The position numbers were made by a program, and so were the translations under genes. A stretch of 43,044 nt of DNA, from the NCBI RefSeq assembly GCF_003434305.1, contig NZ_QKKX01000006.1:1-43044 (forward strand). Direction: 5' to 3'. This DNA is from Micromonospora sp. MW-13. Its GTDB lineage: Bacteria > Actinomycetota > Actinomycetes > Mycobacteriales > Micromonosporaceae. Positions 35,715 to 42,951 of this stretch are shown one piece after another. Each line of letters starts with the position of its first letter. Position 1 is the first letter of the stretch. The notes beneath the pieces were generated by a model, which ran no database searches, had not been told where the DNA came from, and saw nothing but the letters and a program-made list of their open reading frames with translations.

Positions 35715-36551
35715 TCACCGCTCGTCGATCGCCCCCCGGATCAGGTCGCGCGACTCCCGAGCGCTCACCGCCGTGGCGACGAGGTGCTCGAAGACTCGGC
35801 CGTACTCCCTGACCTGTTGGCCTTCGAGATAGAGGCTACCCGCGCGGGTCTCGACGTAGACGACCCCCGGATCGGCCGGCTCCGGGAAGGCCAGCACGCT
35901 GAAGGCGCTGCCCATCGAGCCGTACTCGCCAGCGCCGAAGGCGAGGATCTGGATGGTGTTGCCGGGTCGCTCCGCCTCCTCGACCAGCCGCCGCAACTGC
36001 GTCGTGAACGCCGCCACCCCGCCGACCGGCCGCCGCAGGGCCGCCTCGTCCAGCACCACCCAGAGCTTCGGTGGACTGTCGGTGGCCTGCCGGCGCATCC
36101 GTAGCTCGACCCGGCGGTCCACCTCCTCGGCGGAGGCGTCCGGATGCTCGGCGCGGATGACGGCGCGGGCGTAGTCGGCTGTCTGGAGCAGGCCCGGAAT
36201 CAGTTGCGGCTCGAAGGCGCGGATCTCCGACGCTTCCGCCTCCAGTCCGACGTAGACCTCGAACCAGCCCGGCAGCACGTCGTCGTACGCCTGCCACCAG
36301 CCCCGCTTGCGGGCGTCCCGGGCCACCTGGACCAGTGCGTCGACCTCTTCGCCCTCGACCCCGTACAGCTCAAGGAGGCCGCGGGCGACCGGCGGCATCA
36401 CGGAGACCTGGGCGTTCTCGATTCGACTCAGCGCGGACTTCGAGATGCCGATCTCCTTGGCCGCCTGGTCGGCGGTCATCCCGGTCTGCTCTCGGAGGCG
36501 GCGGAGGGCGGCGGCAAGTCGTCGTCGGCGCACGGTCGGGCTTCCAGTCAT
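35715..36551 (-). CDS. XRE-family regulator with DUF5753 domain (Scr1/WhiJ-like)
   Basis: A 278-residue protein. The N-terminal helix-turn-helix (~12-65) has RLREQTGMTADQAAKEIGIS then KSALSRIENAQVSVMP. The C-terminal DUF5753 effector domain has VYVGLEAEASEIRAFEPQLI, PGLLQTADYARAVI, RMRRQATDSPPKLWVVLDEA and DPGVVYVETRAGSLYLEG. These regulators occur in many copies per actinomycete genome, each next to a DUF397 gene, as here. It probably binds its own promoter in the 269-bp gap it shares with two divergent small genes. Confidence 0.94.
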   Translation of the reverse strand: MTGSPTVRRRRLAAALRRLREQTGMTADQAAKEIGISKSALSRIENAQVSVMPPVARGLLELYGVEGEEVDALVQVARDARKRGWWQAYDDVLPGWFEVYVGLEAEASEIRAFEPQLIPGLLQTADYARAVIRAEHPDASAEEVDRRVELRMRRQATDSPPKLWVVLDEAALRRPVGGVAAFTTQLRRLVEEAERPGNTIQILAFGAGEYGSMGSAFSVLAFPEPADPGVVYVETRAGSLYLEGQQVREYGRVFEHLVATAVSARESRDLIRGAIDER

Positions 36552-36608
36552 GCCGCTCAGTGTGGACGGAGAGGACGCGACACGCAACGACCTGGGGCCG
36601 AATCGGGA

Positions 36609-36631
36609 GTTGCATAACGGGATGGATCCAT
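36609..36631. promoter_or_regulatory. Palindromic sites in the XRE/small-gene intergenic region
   Basis: GTTGCATAAC (36609-36618) has inverted GTT/AAC ends around GCAT. Right after it, ATGGATCCAT (36622-36631) is a perfect 10-bp palindrome. Both lie ~60-80 bp upstream of the XRE start, in a notably AT-richer patch, so they are operator candidates. The rest of 36552-36820 holds no gene I can support. Confidence 0.4.
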
Positions 36632-36820
36632 GCACGATGAGTGAGGTTTCCGGTCGCGGCTGATTGCTCTGCTGACAGTCGGGGTCGATGAGCCGCCCTG
36701 CCGGCGTACTGCTGATCCGAGGCTGCGGTGGCAGGTGCCGGGGTGGGTCCGCCGGTGCGCGGCGGGCCGGTGGGCCCGCCCCTTCCACAGGTCAATCGAC
36801 GGTGAGAGGTGGGTCCTGTC

Positions 36821-36994
36821 ATGCGCGTCTTGTTCCGGCGTGCCCAGCGTCGCCGGCGGCAAATCCACGGGCCGACCCGCCGTCGCCCGCTGCGACCGTG
36901 GCAGGTGCGGGAGATCGATCAGATCAGGTACGCCCTGCGCCGCTGGCAGTCCGAGCGGCCCCGGAAGCGCGACGAGCGGGGAGGAGGGCGATGA
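36821..36994 (+). CDS. Small highly basic protein, unrecognised
   Basis: A 57-residue protein with about a third Arg/Lys: LFRRAQRRRRQIHGPTRR near the start, then RPWQVREIDQIRYALRRWQS as a predicted amphipathic helix. GAGAGGTGGG precedes the ATG at 36821. The stop overlaps the ATG of the next gene (ATGA), good evidence that it is translated. No family is recognised; the charge suggests nucleic-acid or acidic-partner binding. Confidence 0.6.
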   Translation: MRVLFRRAQRRRRQIHGPTRRRPLRPWQVREIDQIRYALRRWQSERPRKRDERGGGR

Positions 36995-37245
36995 GCGAGC
37001 GGTGGGTCGTCCATCTGCCGGTGGTCGTCAACGATCTGCTCGCCGCCCAGCGGCTCGCCCGGGTGGTGGCGCACTGGACCCGCGTTCTGCCCCAGACCGA
37101 GCCCTGGGGCACCACCGTCTCGCCCGAGGACGACCAGAACGTACGTCACTGGGTCTTCTGCGACCGGATCATGCCCGGCGGCCGGCGGTGCCAGCTCCGG
37201 CCCGACCACGACGGCGAGTGTTCCCGGCGGCCGAGGGTGCGGTGA
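36991..37245 (+). CDS. Small protein with Cys-Cys-His-Cys cluster, unrecognised
   Basis: An 84-residue protein. The N-terminal half is a predicted beta strand plus helix (WVVHLPVVVNDLLAAQRL). The C-terminus has C57, C67, H73 and C77 (FCDRIMPGGRRC, then RPDHDGEC), a spacing that could bind one zinc ion. It is translationally coupled to the basic 57-residue protein. It diverges from the XRE/DUF397 pair and converges with the ABC exporter. Function unknown. Confidence 0.7.
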   Translation: MSERWVVHLPVVVNDLLAAQRLARVVAHWTRVLPQTEPWGTTVSPEDDQNVRHWVFCDRIMPGGRRCQLRPDHDGECSRRPRVR

Positions 37246-37247
37246 GG

Positions 37248-37269
37248 GGCGGCCCGGCGCCGGGCCGCC
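37248..37269. terminator. Perfect GC palindrome between convergent genes
   Basis: An uninterrupted 22-bp palindrome (GGCGGCCCGGC and its complement) lies 2 bp after the small Cys protein stop and before the ABC permease stop. It is a bidirectional terminator. Confidence 0.65.
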
Positions 37270-37300
37270 GAAGGTGGGTCGGCCGGTGCGGCGGGAACCC

Positions 37301-38149
37301 TCAGCCGTCGCGCTTGGTGGTCCAGCGGAAGGTGGTGAGGCAGAGCACCAGGCCGATCACGCACCAGAGGGCGAGGACGAGGGCGACCCGGCCCAGCTCG
37401 AAGGAGCCGCCCGGCTCCTGGGCGCCGAAGCTCTCCGGCAGGAAGACCGACCGCAGGCCCTGGCACATCCACTTCAGCGGGAAGACGGCCGCCACCTGCT
37501 GCATCCAGCTTGGCAGGTTGGTGAAGACGAAGAAGACCCCGGAGATGAACTGGAGCACCAGGGCGACCGGGGTGACCACGGCCGAGCCGCTGCGCGCCGT
37601 GCGGGCCAGCGAGGAGATCGCGATGCCGCACAGGGTGCACGCGGTGACCCCGAGGACGGAGACCCAGCCGAAGGTGAGCCACTTGCCGGCGGTGCCGGGC
37701 AGCTCCAGGTCGAACAGGGCGACCGCGACGGCGAGCAGCAGGGCGGTCTCGGCGACGCCGATCGCCACCACCATGATCACCTTGCCGGCGAACCACACCC
37801 ACTTCGGCATCGGGGTGCCCCGGTAGCGCTTGAGCACCCCCCGGTCCCGCTCGATCGGGATCCAGATGCCGAGGTTCTGGAAGCTGACCGTCATCAGGCC
37901 GGTCGCGATCATGCCGGTGATGAAGTACTGCGTGTAGCTGACGCCCGGGGCGATCTCGTCGCTGAAGATGGCCGCGAAGATCAGGATCATGATGATCGGG
38001 AAGCCCATCGTGAACACGACGGACTCCCGGCTGCGCAGGAACTGGGTGATCTCCAGCCGGCCCTGGCGCAGGGCGAGCGCGCCCGCCCCGAGCCGCCGGG
38101 CCGGGGCGGCGGGGGAGACCGGGGCCGCCGGCTTGGTGGTGGTGGTCAT
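37301..38149 (-). CDS. ABC-2 type transporter permease
   Basis: A 282-residue membrane protein with six hydrophobic segments and the ABC-2 layout: cytoplasmic N-terminus with LEITQFLRSRESVVFTMGFP, and a late FPLKWMCQGLRSVFLPESF amphipathic segment. It forms an exporter with the upstream ATPase; its ATG overlaps the ATPase stop (ATGA). DrrB-like exporters of this type move drugs or lipids. The substrate here is unknown. Confidence 0.92.
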   Translation of the reverse strand: MTTTTKPAAPVSPAAPARRLGAGALALRQGRLEITQFLRSRESVVFTMGFPIIMILIFAAIFSDEIAPGVSYTQYFITGMIATGLMTVSFQNLGIWIPIERDRGVLKRYRGTPMPKWVWFAGKVIMVVAIGVAETALLLAVAVALFDLELPGTAGKWLTFGWVSVLGVTACTLCGIAISSLARTARSGSAVVTPVALVLQFISGVFFVFTNLPSWMQQVAAVFPLKWMCQGLRSVFLPESFGAQEPGGSFELGRVALVLALWCVIGLVLCLTTFRWTTKRDG

Positions 38150-39051
38150 CGGTGTCCGATCATCTTCAGGTAGACGTCTTCCAGGGTCGGCCGGGTCACC
38201 GTGAGGCCGGGGACCTCGCCGCCGAAGCGCGCGGCCAACTCCGCCACCAGGCCCGTCGGCGTCGCGCTCTGCGCGGTCTCGACGACCCCCTCCGGGGTAC
38301 GCCAGGAGACCGTCGCTAGCGCCTCCTGCCGGTTGCCGAGCCGGTTCGGTGGGGCCACCTCGACCACCCGGCCGGCGGTGATCACCCCGACCCGGTCGGC
38401 CAGTGCCTCGGCCTCGTCCAGGTAGTGGGTGGTGAGCACGATGGTGGTGCCGGCGGCGGCCAGGTCCCGGATCAGCTCCCAGAACTCGCGCCGGGCCTCC
38501 GGGTCGAAGCCGGTGGTCGGCTCGTCCAGGAAGAGCAGCTCGGGGCGGCCGATGATGCCGAGCGCCACGTCGAGGCGGCGCTTCTGCCCGCCGGAGAGGG
38601 TGTGCGTACGGGCCTTCGCCTTGGCCCCCAGGCCGACCCGCTCCACGACCTTCGCCGGGTCGTCGGCGCCGGGGTAGAAGCCGGAGAAGTGCGAGACCAC
38701 CTCGGCGACGGTCAGCTCGTCGAACTCGCCGGTGCCCTGAAGGACGATGCCGACCCGGGACCGCCAGTCGCGGGCGGGGTGTCGTGGGGTGCGCGAGGAG
38801 CGAGCTTGCGAGCCCCGCAGTCGCGACCCGAAGGCGAGCCCGGGGTCGCTGCCCAGCACGGAGACCTCGCCGGCGTCGCGCTGCCGGTAGCCCTCCAGGA
38901 TCTCCACCGTGGTGGTCTTGCCCGCGCCGTTCGGCCCGAGCAGGGCGAACACCTCGCCGCGGTGGACCGCGAGGTCCACGCCCGCCACCGCGACGTTGTC
39001 GCCGTACGCCTTGCGCAGCCCCCGGACGGAGATCGCGAGCTCGTCATCCAT
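38146..39051 (-). CDS. ABC transporter ATP-binding protein (DrrA-like) with an in-frame insertion
   Basis: A 301-residue ATPase for the downstream permease. Walker A LLGPNGAGKTTTVEIL, Q-loop VLQGTGEFDELTV, signature LSGGQKRRLDVALGI, Walker B LLFLDEPTTGFDP, H-loop LTTHYLDEAEAL; the C-terminal region ends VYLKMIGHR. Between VLGSDPG and WRSRVGIVLQ, where relatives have 5-8 residues, there are about 30 (SRLRGSQARSSRTPRHPARD region), rich in Arg and Ser. This insert coincides with a repeat-like DNA segment at 38791-38826. The ATG at 39051 is chosen; a GTG at 39108 would add 19 residues. Confidence 0.93.
   Translation of the reverse strand: MDDELAISVRGLRKAYGDNVAVAGVDLAVHRGEVFALLGPNGAGKTTTVEILEGYRQRDAGEVSVLGSDPGLAFGSRLRGSQARSSRTPRHPARDWRSRVGIVLQGTGEFDELTVAEVVSHFSGFYPGADDPAKVVERVGLGAKAKARTHTLSGGQKRRLDVALGIIGRPELLFLDEPTTGFDPEARREFWELIRDLAAAGTTIVLTTHYLDEAEALADRVGVITAGRVVEVAPPNRLGNRQEALATVSWRTPEGVVETAQSATPTGLVAELAARFGGEVPGLTVTRPTLEDVYLKMIGHR
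38791..38826 (-). repeat. Repeat-like insertion inside the ABC ATPase gene
   Basis: The segment reads GCGCGAGGAGCGAGCTTGCG followed by AGCCCCGCAGTCGCGA on plus. From memory, very similar strings recur in Micromonospora and Salinispora chromosomes. It lies exactly at the extra ~25 residues of the ATPase, and the insertion preserves frame. Confidence 0.5.
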
Positions 39052-39203
39052 GCCGTCAAGTGTGCGTCCTGCGGGACGTCCGGTGGTGCCGGGGGTGCCG
39101 GCCGTCACCCGCGCGTTCCGGTGCTGGTCAGCCCGCTGCGGCCCACATGGCGTTCCATGGACCTGTGTGGTTTTTCACCAGCCCGGGTGACTTAACGGTA
39201 ACT

Positions 39204-39209
39204 TAGACT
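39204..39209 (+). promoter_or_regulatory. -10 box for a probably leaderless ethylmalonyl-CoA mutase transcript
   Basis: TAGACT ends 6 bp before the ATG at 39216, and no ribosome-binding site lies between them. The upstream 39170-39203 stretch is AT-rich (TTTTTCACC, CTTAACGGTAACT). Confidence 0.65.
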
Positions 39210-39215
39210 CCCGCC

Positions 39216-41219
39216 ATGGACGAGAAGGCTCTCCCCGGCCGGCTTTCCGAGCGCGAGCGTCCGTGGGTGATGCGCACCTACGCCGGGCACTCCTCGGCCG
39301 CCGCGAGCAACGCGCTCTTCCGCCGCAACCTGGCGAAGGGGCAGACCGGCCTGTCGGTCGCCTTCGACCTGCCCACCCAGACCGGGTACGACCCGGACCA
39401 CGAACTGGCCGCCGGCGAGGTCGGCCGGGTCGGTGTGCCGGTGGCCCACCTTGGCGACATGCGGGCCCTCTTCGACGGCATCCCGCTCGCCGAGATGAAC
39501 ACGTCCATGACCATCAACGCGCCGGCGATGTGGCTGCTCGCCCTCTACGGCGAGGTCTGCGTGGAGCAGGGCGTCGAGCTGGACCGCTGCGCCGGGACGA
39601 CCCAGAACGACATCATCAAGGAGTACCTGTCCCGGGGGACGTACATCTTCCCGCCAGCCGCGTCGCTGCGGCTGACCGCCGACGTGATCGCGTACACGCT
39701 GGGGGAGATGCCCCGGTGGAACCCGGTGAACATCTGCTCGTACCACCTCCAGGAGGCCGGCGCGACGCCGGTGCAGGAGGTCGGCTTCGCCCTGGCCACC
39801 GCCGTGGCCGTGCTCGACGCGGTGCGCGACGCCGGCCAGGTGCCGGCCGAGCGGATGGGCGACGTGGTCGCCCGGATCTCGTTCTTCGTCAACGCCGGGG
39901 TGCGCTTCGTCGAGGAGATCGCCAAGATGCGCGCGTTCGGCGCGCTCTGGGACGAGATCACCCGCGAGCGGTACGGCGTCACCGACCCGAGGCAGCGCCG
40001 GTTCCGGTACGGCGTGCAGGTCAACTCGCTCGGCCTGACCGAGGCCCAGCCGGAGAACAACATCCAGCGGATCGTGCTGGAGATGCTCGGCGTCACCCTG
40101 TCCCGGGACGCCCGCGCCCGCGCGGTGCAGCTCCCGGCCTGGAACGAGGCGCTCGGCCTGCCCCGGCCGTGGGACCAGCAGTGGTCGCTGCGCATGCAGC
40201 AGGTCCTCGCGTACGAGTCGGACCTGCTCGAATACCCGGACCTGTTCGCCGGCTCGCACGTGATGACCGCGCTGGTCGACGGGATCGTCAGCGGGGCCCG
40301 GGCCGAGCTGGACAAGGTGCTGGAGATGGGTGGCGTGGTGGCGGCCGTCGAGACCGGGTACCTCAAGGGCTCGCTGGTCGGCTCGCTGGCCGAGCGCCGC
40401 CGCCGGCTGGAGGTCGGCACCGACGTGGTGGTCGGCGTCAACCGGTTCACCGAGACCGAGCCGTCGCCGCTGACCGCGGCCGGTGCCGAGGCGATCGAGC
40501 AGGTCGACCCGGCGGTCGAGGCGGCGGCCGTGGCCGCCGTACGCCGGTGGCGGTCCGGCCGGGTCGAGGCGGCGGTCGACGCGGCGCTCGGCCGGCTTCG
40601 CGCGGACGCCGCGACCACCGCGAACCTGATGCCGGCGACCCTGGCGTGCGTGCGGGCCGGGGTGACCACCGGCGAGTGGGCCGGCGCGCTGCGCCAGGTC
40701 TTCGGCGAGTACCGGGCGCCGACCGGGCTTGCCGGCGGGGTCGGGTCGAGCGGCGACAGTGACCTGGCCGCGGTGCGGAAGCGGGTCGCCGCCACCGCCC
40801 GCGAGCTGGGCAGCGGCCGGCTGCGGCTGCTGGTCGGCAAGCCCGGCCTGGACGGGCACTCCAACGGCGCGGAGCAGATCGCGGTACGCGCCCGCGACGC
40901 GGGCTTCGAGGTGGTCTACCAGGGCATCCGGCTGACCGCCGGGCAGATCGTCGCCGCCGCCGTGGAGGAGGACGTCGACCTGGTGGGCCTGTCCGTGCTC
41001 TCGGGCTCGCACCTGGCCGCCGTGCCGGCGGTGCTGGACGGCCTGCGCGCCGCCGGCCGGGGCGACCTGCCGGTCGTGGTCGGCGGCATCATCCCGCCCG
41101 GCGACGCCGAGGCGCTCCGCGCCGCCGGGGTGGCCCGGGTGTTCACGCCGAAGGACTTCGCGCTCACCGGCATCATCGACGACCTCGTCACCGTCGTCCG
41201 CGCCGCCAACGGCCTGTGA
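39216..41219 (+). CDS. ecm: Ethylmalonyl-CoA mutase (MeaA/Ecm), adenosylcobalamin-dependent
   Basis: A 667-residue single-chain mutase converting (2R)-ethylmalonyl-CoA to methylsuccinyl-CoA. The N-terminal barrel shows PWVMRTYAGHSSA, LSVAFDLPTQTGYDPDH, NTSMTINAPAMWLLALY and GTTQNDIIKEYLSRGTYIFP; the stretch YGVQVNSLGLTEAQPENN resembles Ecm more than methylmalonyl-CoA mutase. The C-terminal B12 domain has the DxHxxG motif GLDGHSNGAEQ (~545), SVLSGSH and VVVGGIIPPGD. A full-length single subunit of this size fits Ecm rather than the MutA/MutB heterodimer. Ecm belongs to the ethylmalonyl-CoA pathway for acetyl-CoA assimilation and precursor supply. The cofactor can be made by the adenosyltransferase at 29956-30528. 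Confidence 0.9.
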   Translation: MDEKALPGRLSERERPWVMRTYAGHSSAAASNALFRRNLAKGQTGLSVAFDLPTQTGYDPDHELAAGEVGRVGVPVAHLGDMRALFDGIPLAEMNTSMTINAPAMWLLALYGEVCVEQGVELDRCAGTTQNDIIKEYLSRGTYIFPPAASLRLTADVIAYTLGEMPRWNPVNICSYHLQEAGATPVQEVGFALATAVAVLDAVRDAGQVPAERMGDVVARISFFVNAGVRFVEEIAKMRAFGALWDEITRERYGVTDPRQRRFRYGVQVNSLGLTEAQPENNIQRIVLEMLGVTLSRDARARAVQLPAWNEALGLPRPWDQQWSLRMQQVLAYESDLLEYPDLFAGSHVMTALVDGIVSGARAELDKVLEMGGVVAAVETGYLKGSLVGSLAERRRRLEVGTDVVVGVNRFTETEPSPLTAAGAEAIEQVDPAVEAAAVAAVRRWRSGRVEAAVDAALGRLRADAATTANLMPATLACVRAGVTTGEWAGALRQVFGEYRAPTGLAGGVGSSGDSDLAAVRKRVAATARELGSGRLRLLVGKPGLDGHSNGAEQIAVRARDAGFEVVYQGIRLTAGQIVAAAVEEDVDLVGLSVLSGSHLAAVPAVLDGLRAAGRGDLPVVVGGIIPPGDAEALRAAGVARVFTPKDFALTGIIDDLVTVVRAANGL

Positions 41220-41261
41220 GAAGGCCCCCCGGTACGCGCCGCACGTGAGTCGTGGGCGGTG

Positions 41262-41558
41262 TCAGCGGCCGGCGTACGTCATGCAGTCGGCCATGTCGTT
41301 GTCGGGGCCGACCCGGATCGCCGGAGCGTGGCACTCCAACTGGGAGTTGTGCCGGCAGTCCGACCGCTGGCACGCGCCCACCTGGGCGATCAGCGTCTCG
41401 ATTCCACCGCGGACGGGCATCTCGACAAAGGTGTGACAGTGGGCGTGGTCCGGGCTGCCGATCGTGATGGCGAACGCGTGGCAGTCGCCGGTGTGGTTGT
41501 AGGCGCAGGCCGCGACCACACATTCCTCGACGCGCGGCATCTCCATCGCCGTAGTCAT
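41262..41558 (-). CDS. Tandem DUF1540 cysteine-rich protein
   Basis: A 98-residue protein made of two DUF1540 units. Cysteines fall at 13, 18, 26, 41 and again at 63, 68, 76, 92, each unit reading C-x4-C-x7-C-x-A then a terminal C before a T-F or T-Y. The spacing suggests one metal ion per unit, with other ligands from His. Function unknown. A strong GGAGGAGG ribosome-binding site precedes the ATG. The upstream minus-strand region is AT-rich, with TAATAT at 41596-41601 as a likely -10. Abundant expression is plausible. Confidence 0.88.
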   Translation of the reverse strand: MTTAMEMPRVEECVVAACAYNHTGDCHAFAITIGSPDHAHCHTFVEMPVRGGIETLIAQVGACQRSDCRHNSQLECHAPAIRVGPDNDMADCMTYAGR

Positions 41559-41697
41559 GACGACCTCCTCCGAATTCTCGCCGATTCCCTTTGGATATTA
41601 GGCTTTTGCCGCATTTGATATCGGCGATCGGCCGCCCCGGTCAGCAGCCCACTCGCCCGGGCGTTCGGGCGCGCCCGCTCGCTGAGATCATCCTTCG

Positions 41698-42669
41698 GTG
41701 CCCGTGAAGAATTCCCGCGTCCCCCTGGTGGCGACGCTCGTCGCACTGACCGGCGTCGTCGCCCTGCTGGCCCTACCGGCCCCCGGGCGCGAAACCGGTC
41801 ACGCCGCCATCGTCCGGGCACCGGCGTCCAGGGAGGCGGCAACCGCCTCCGGCAGCCCGCGTGCCGCCCCGGTCGAGGGGTCGGCGGAGCCGACCGGACC
41901 GCCGGCGCCATCACCCGTACCGACCGGCCGGCCAGACCCGGGGACGGCGACGGTGCCGGGCGCCAGTCGGGCCGGGCGGCAACCGCCGGTGGTGGACCAC
42001 GGGCCGCGCACCGGGGACAAGGTGGCGCTCACCTTCGACGCGGACATGACCGACGCGATGCGGTACCAACTGCGCAGCGGCGCGGTCCGCTCGTACGCGA
42101 ACCTGGCGATCGTCGACCTGCTGGAGCGGGAAAGGGTGCCGGCCACCTTCTTCCTTACCGGCAAGTGGGTCGAGGAGTACCCCGACGTCACCCGTCGTCT
42201 GGCCGCCAACCCGCGTTTCGAGCTGGCCAACCACACGTACGGCCATCTCGCCTTCACCGCGGACTGCTACCACCTGCCAACGATCCCCCGGCAGCGGATG
42301 GCGGCCGACGTGGCCCGGACCTTCGACGTGATCGCCCCGTACGGCGGGCGGCAGACCCGATACTTCCGCTTTCCCGGGCTTTGCCACGATCGCATCGCTT
42401 TGGCCGAGTTGGCGCCGTTGGGCGTCACGGTGGTGGACGGCGACGTCGTCAGCGGTGACCCGTTCGCGCGGTCCTGGCGGCCGATCGTCGATGCGGTGCT
42501 GTCCCGGGTGCGCCCCGGCTCCGTCGTCGTCCTGCACGTCACCGAGGCGAACGCCCCGATGACGGACGAGGCGCTGCCGCGCATCCTGGCCGGGCTGGCC
42601 GCCCAGGGGCTCACCCCGGCCCCGCTCTCCGAGGTGCTGGCGGCGACCCCACCCAGCCCCACCGCCTGA
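41698..42669 (+). CDS. Exported polysaccharide deacetylase (NodB homology domain)
   Basis: A 323-residue protein. A basic start and hydrophobic helix (~8-27) act as signal or anchor, then comes a Pro/Ala/Ser-rich linker (~30-100). The NodB domain has motif 1 VALTFDADMTD, motif 2 ELANHTYGHLAF (H-x3-H metal ligands), motif 3 RYFRFPGLCHD, and late VVDGDVVSGDP and VVVLHVTEAN. Motif 1 is usually TFDDG; here the second Asp is displaced by one residue. The likely role is N- or O-deacetylation of peptidoglycan or another glycan. The GTG at 41698 is chosen; 139 bp separate it from the divergent DUF1540 start. Confidence 0.88.
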   Translation: MPVKNSRVPLVATLVALTGVVALLALPAPGRETGHAAIVRAPASREAATASGSPRAAPVEGSAEPTGPPAPSPVPTGRPDPGTATVPGASRAGRQPPVVDHGPRTGDKVALTFDADMTDAMRYQLRSGAVRSYANLAIVDLLERERVPATFFLTGKWVEEYPDVTRRLAANPRFELANHTYGHLAFTADCYHLPTIPRQRMAADVARTFDVIAPYGGRQTRYFRFPGLCHDRIALAELAPLGVTVVDGDVVSGDPFARSWRPIVDAVLSRVRPGSVVVLHVTEANAPMTDEALPRILAGLAAQGLTPAPLSEVLAATPPSPTA

Positions 42670-42749
42670 CCCAACCATCGCCCGCATCCTCCGCTCCGCG
42701 ACATGCGGCCCAATCCCGGCCATACCGCCTACCGACCCCACGCCCGGCG

Positions 42750-42814
42750 GCGGTGATCAAGAGGTTTGCGTCAGGTTTGTGCCCGGATGCCGACGCAAAC
42801 TTCTTGATCACCGC
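42750..42814. repeat. Long GATC-containing palindrome (composite element copy 3)
   Basis: A 23-bp arm (42750-42772, GCGGTGATCAAGAGGTTTGC then GTC) pairs with 42792-42814 with one mismatch, around a 19-base loop. It lies ~80 bp after the deacetylase stop and is followed by a G-rich tract. Confidence 0.8.
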
Positions 42815-42819
42815 GAGAG

Positions 42820-42891
42820 GCCGGGGGTGGGGGTGTGAGCGGGGGCATGGCGGGGGTGGAACATGGGGGTGGGTGGGGGCGTTACACATGG
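42820..42891. repeat. G-rich tract following palindrome copy 3
   Basis: Repeated GGGGGTGGGGGT, GCGGGGGC and GGGTGGGTGGGGGC runs lie on the plus strand, potentially quadruplex-forming. They occupy the same relative position as the tracts beside copies 1 and 2. No gene is seen in 42670-42951. Confidence 0.65.
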
Positions 42892-42951
42892 CGGACGATC
42901 GAGTAGCGGTGTGCTGCTGACCGGGATGGAATGCGGGCCGGCTGTCGGTCG

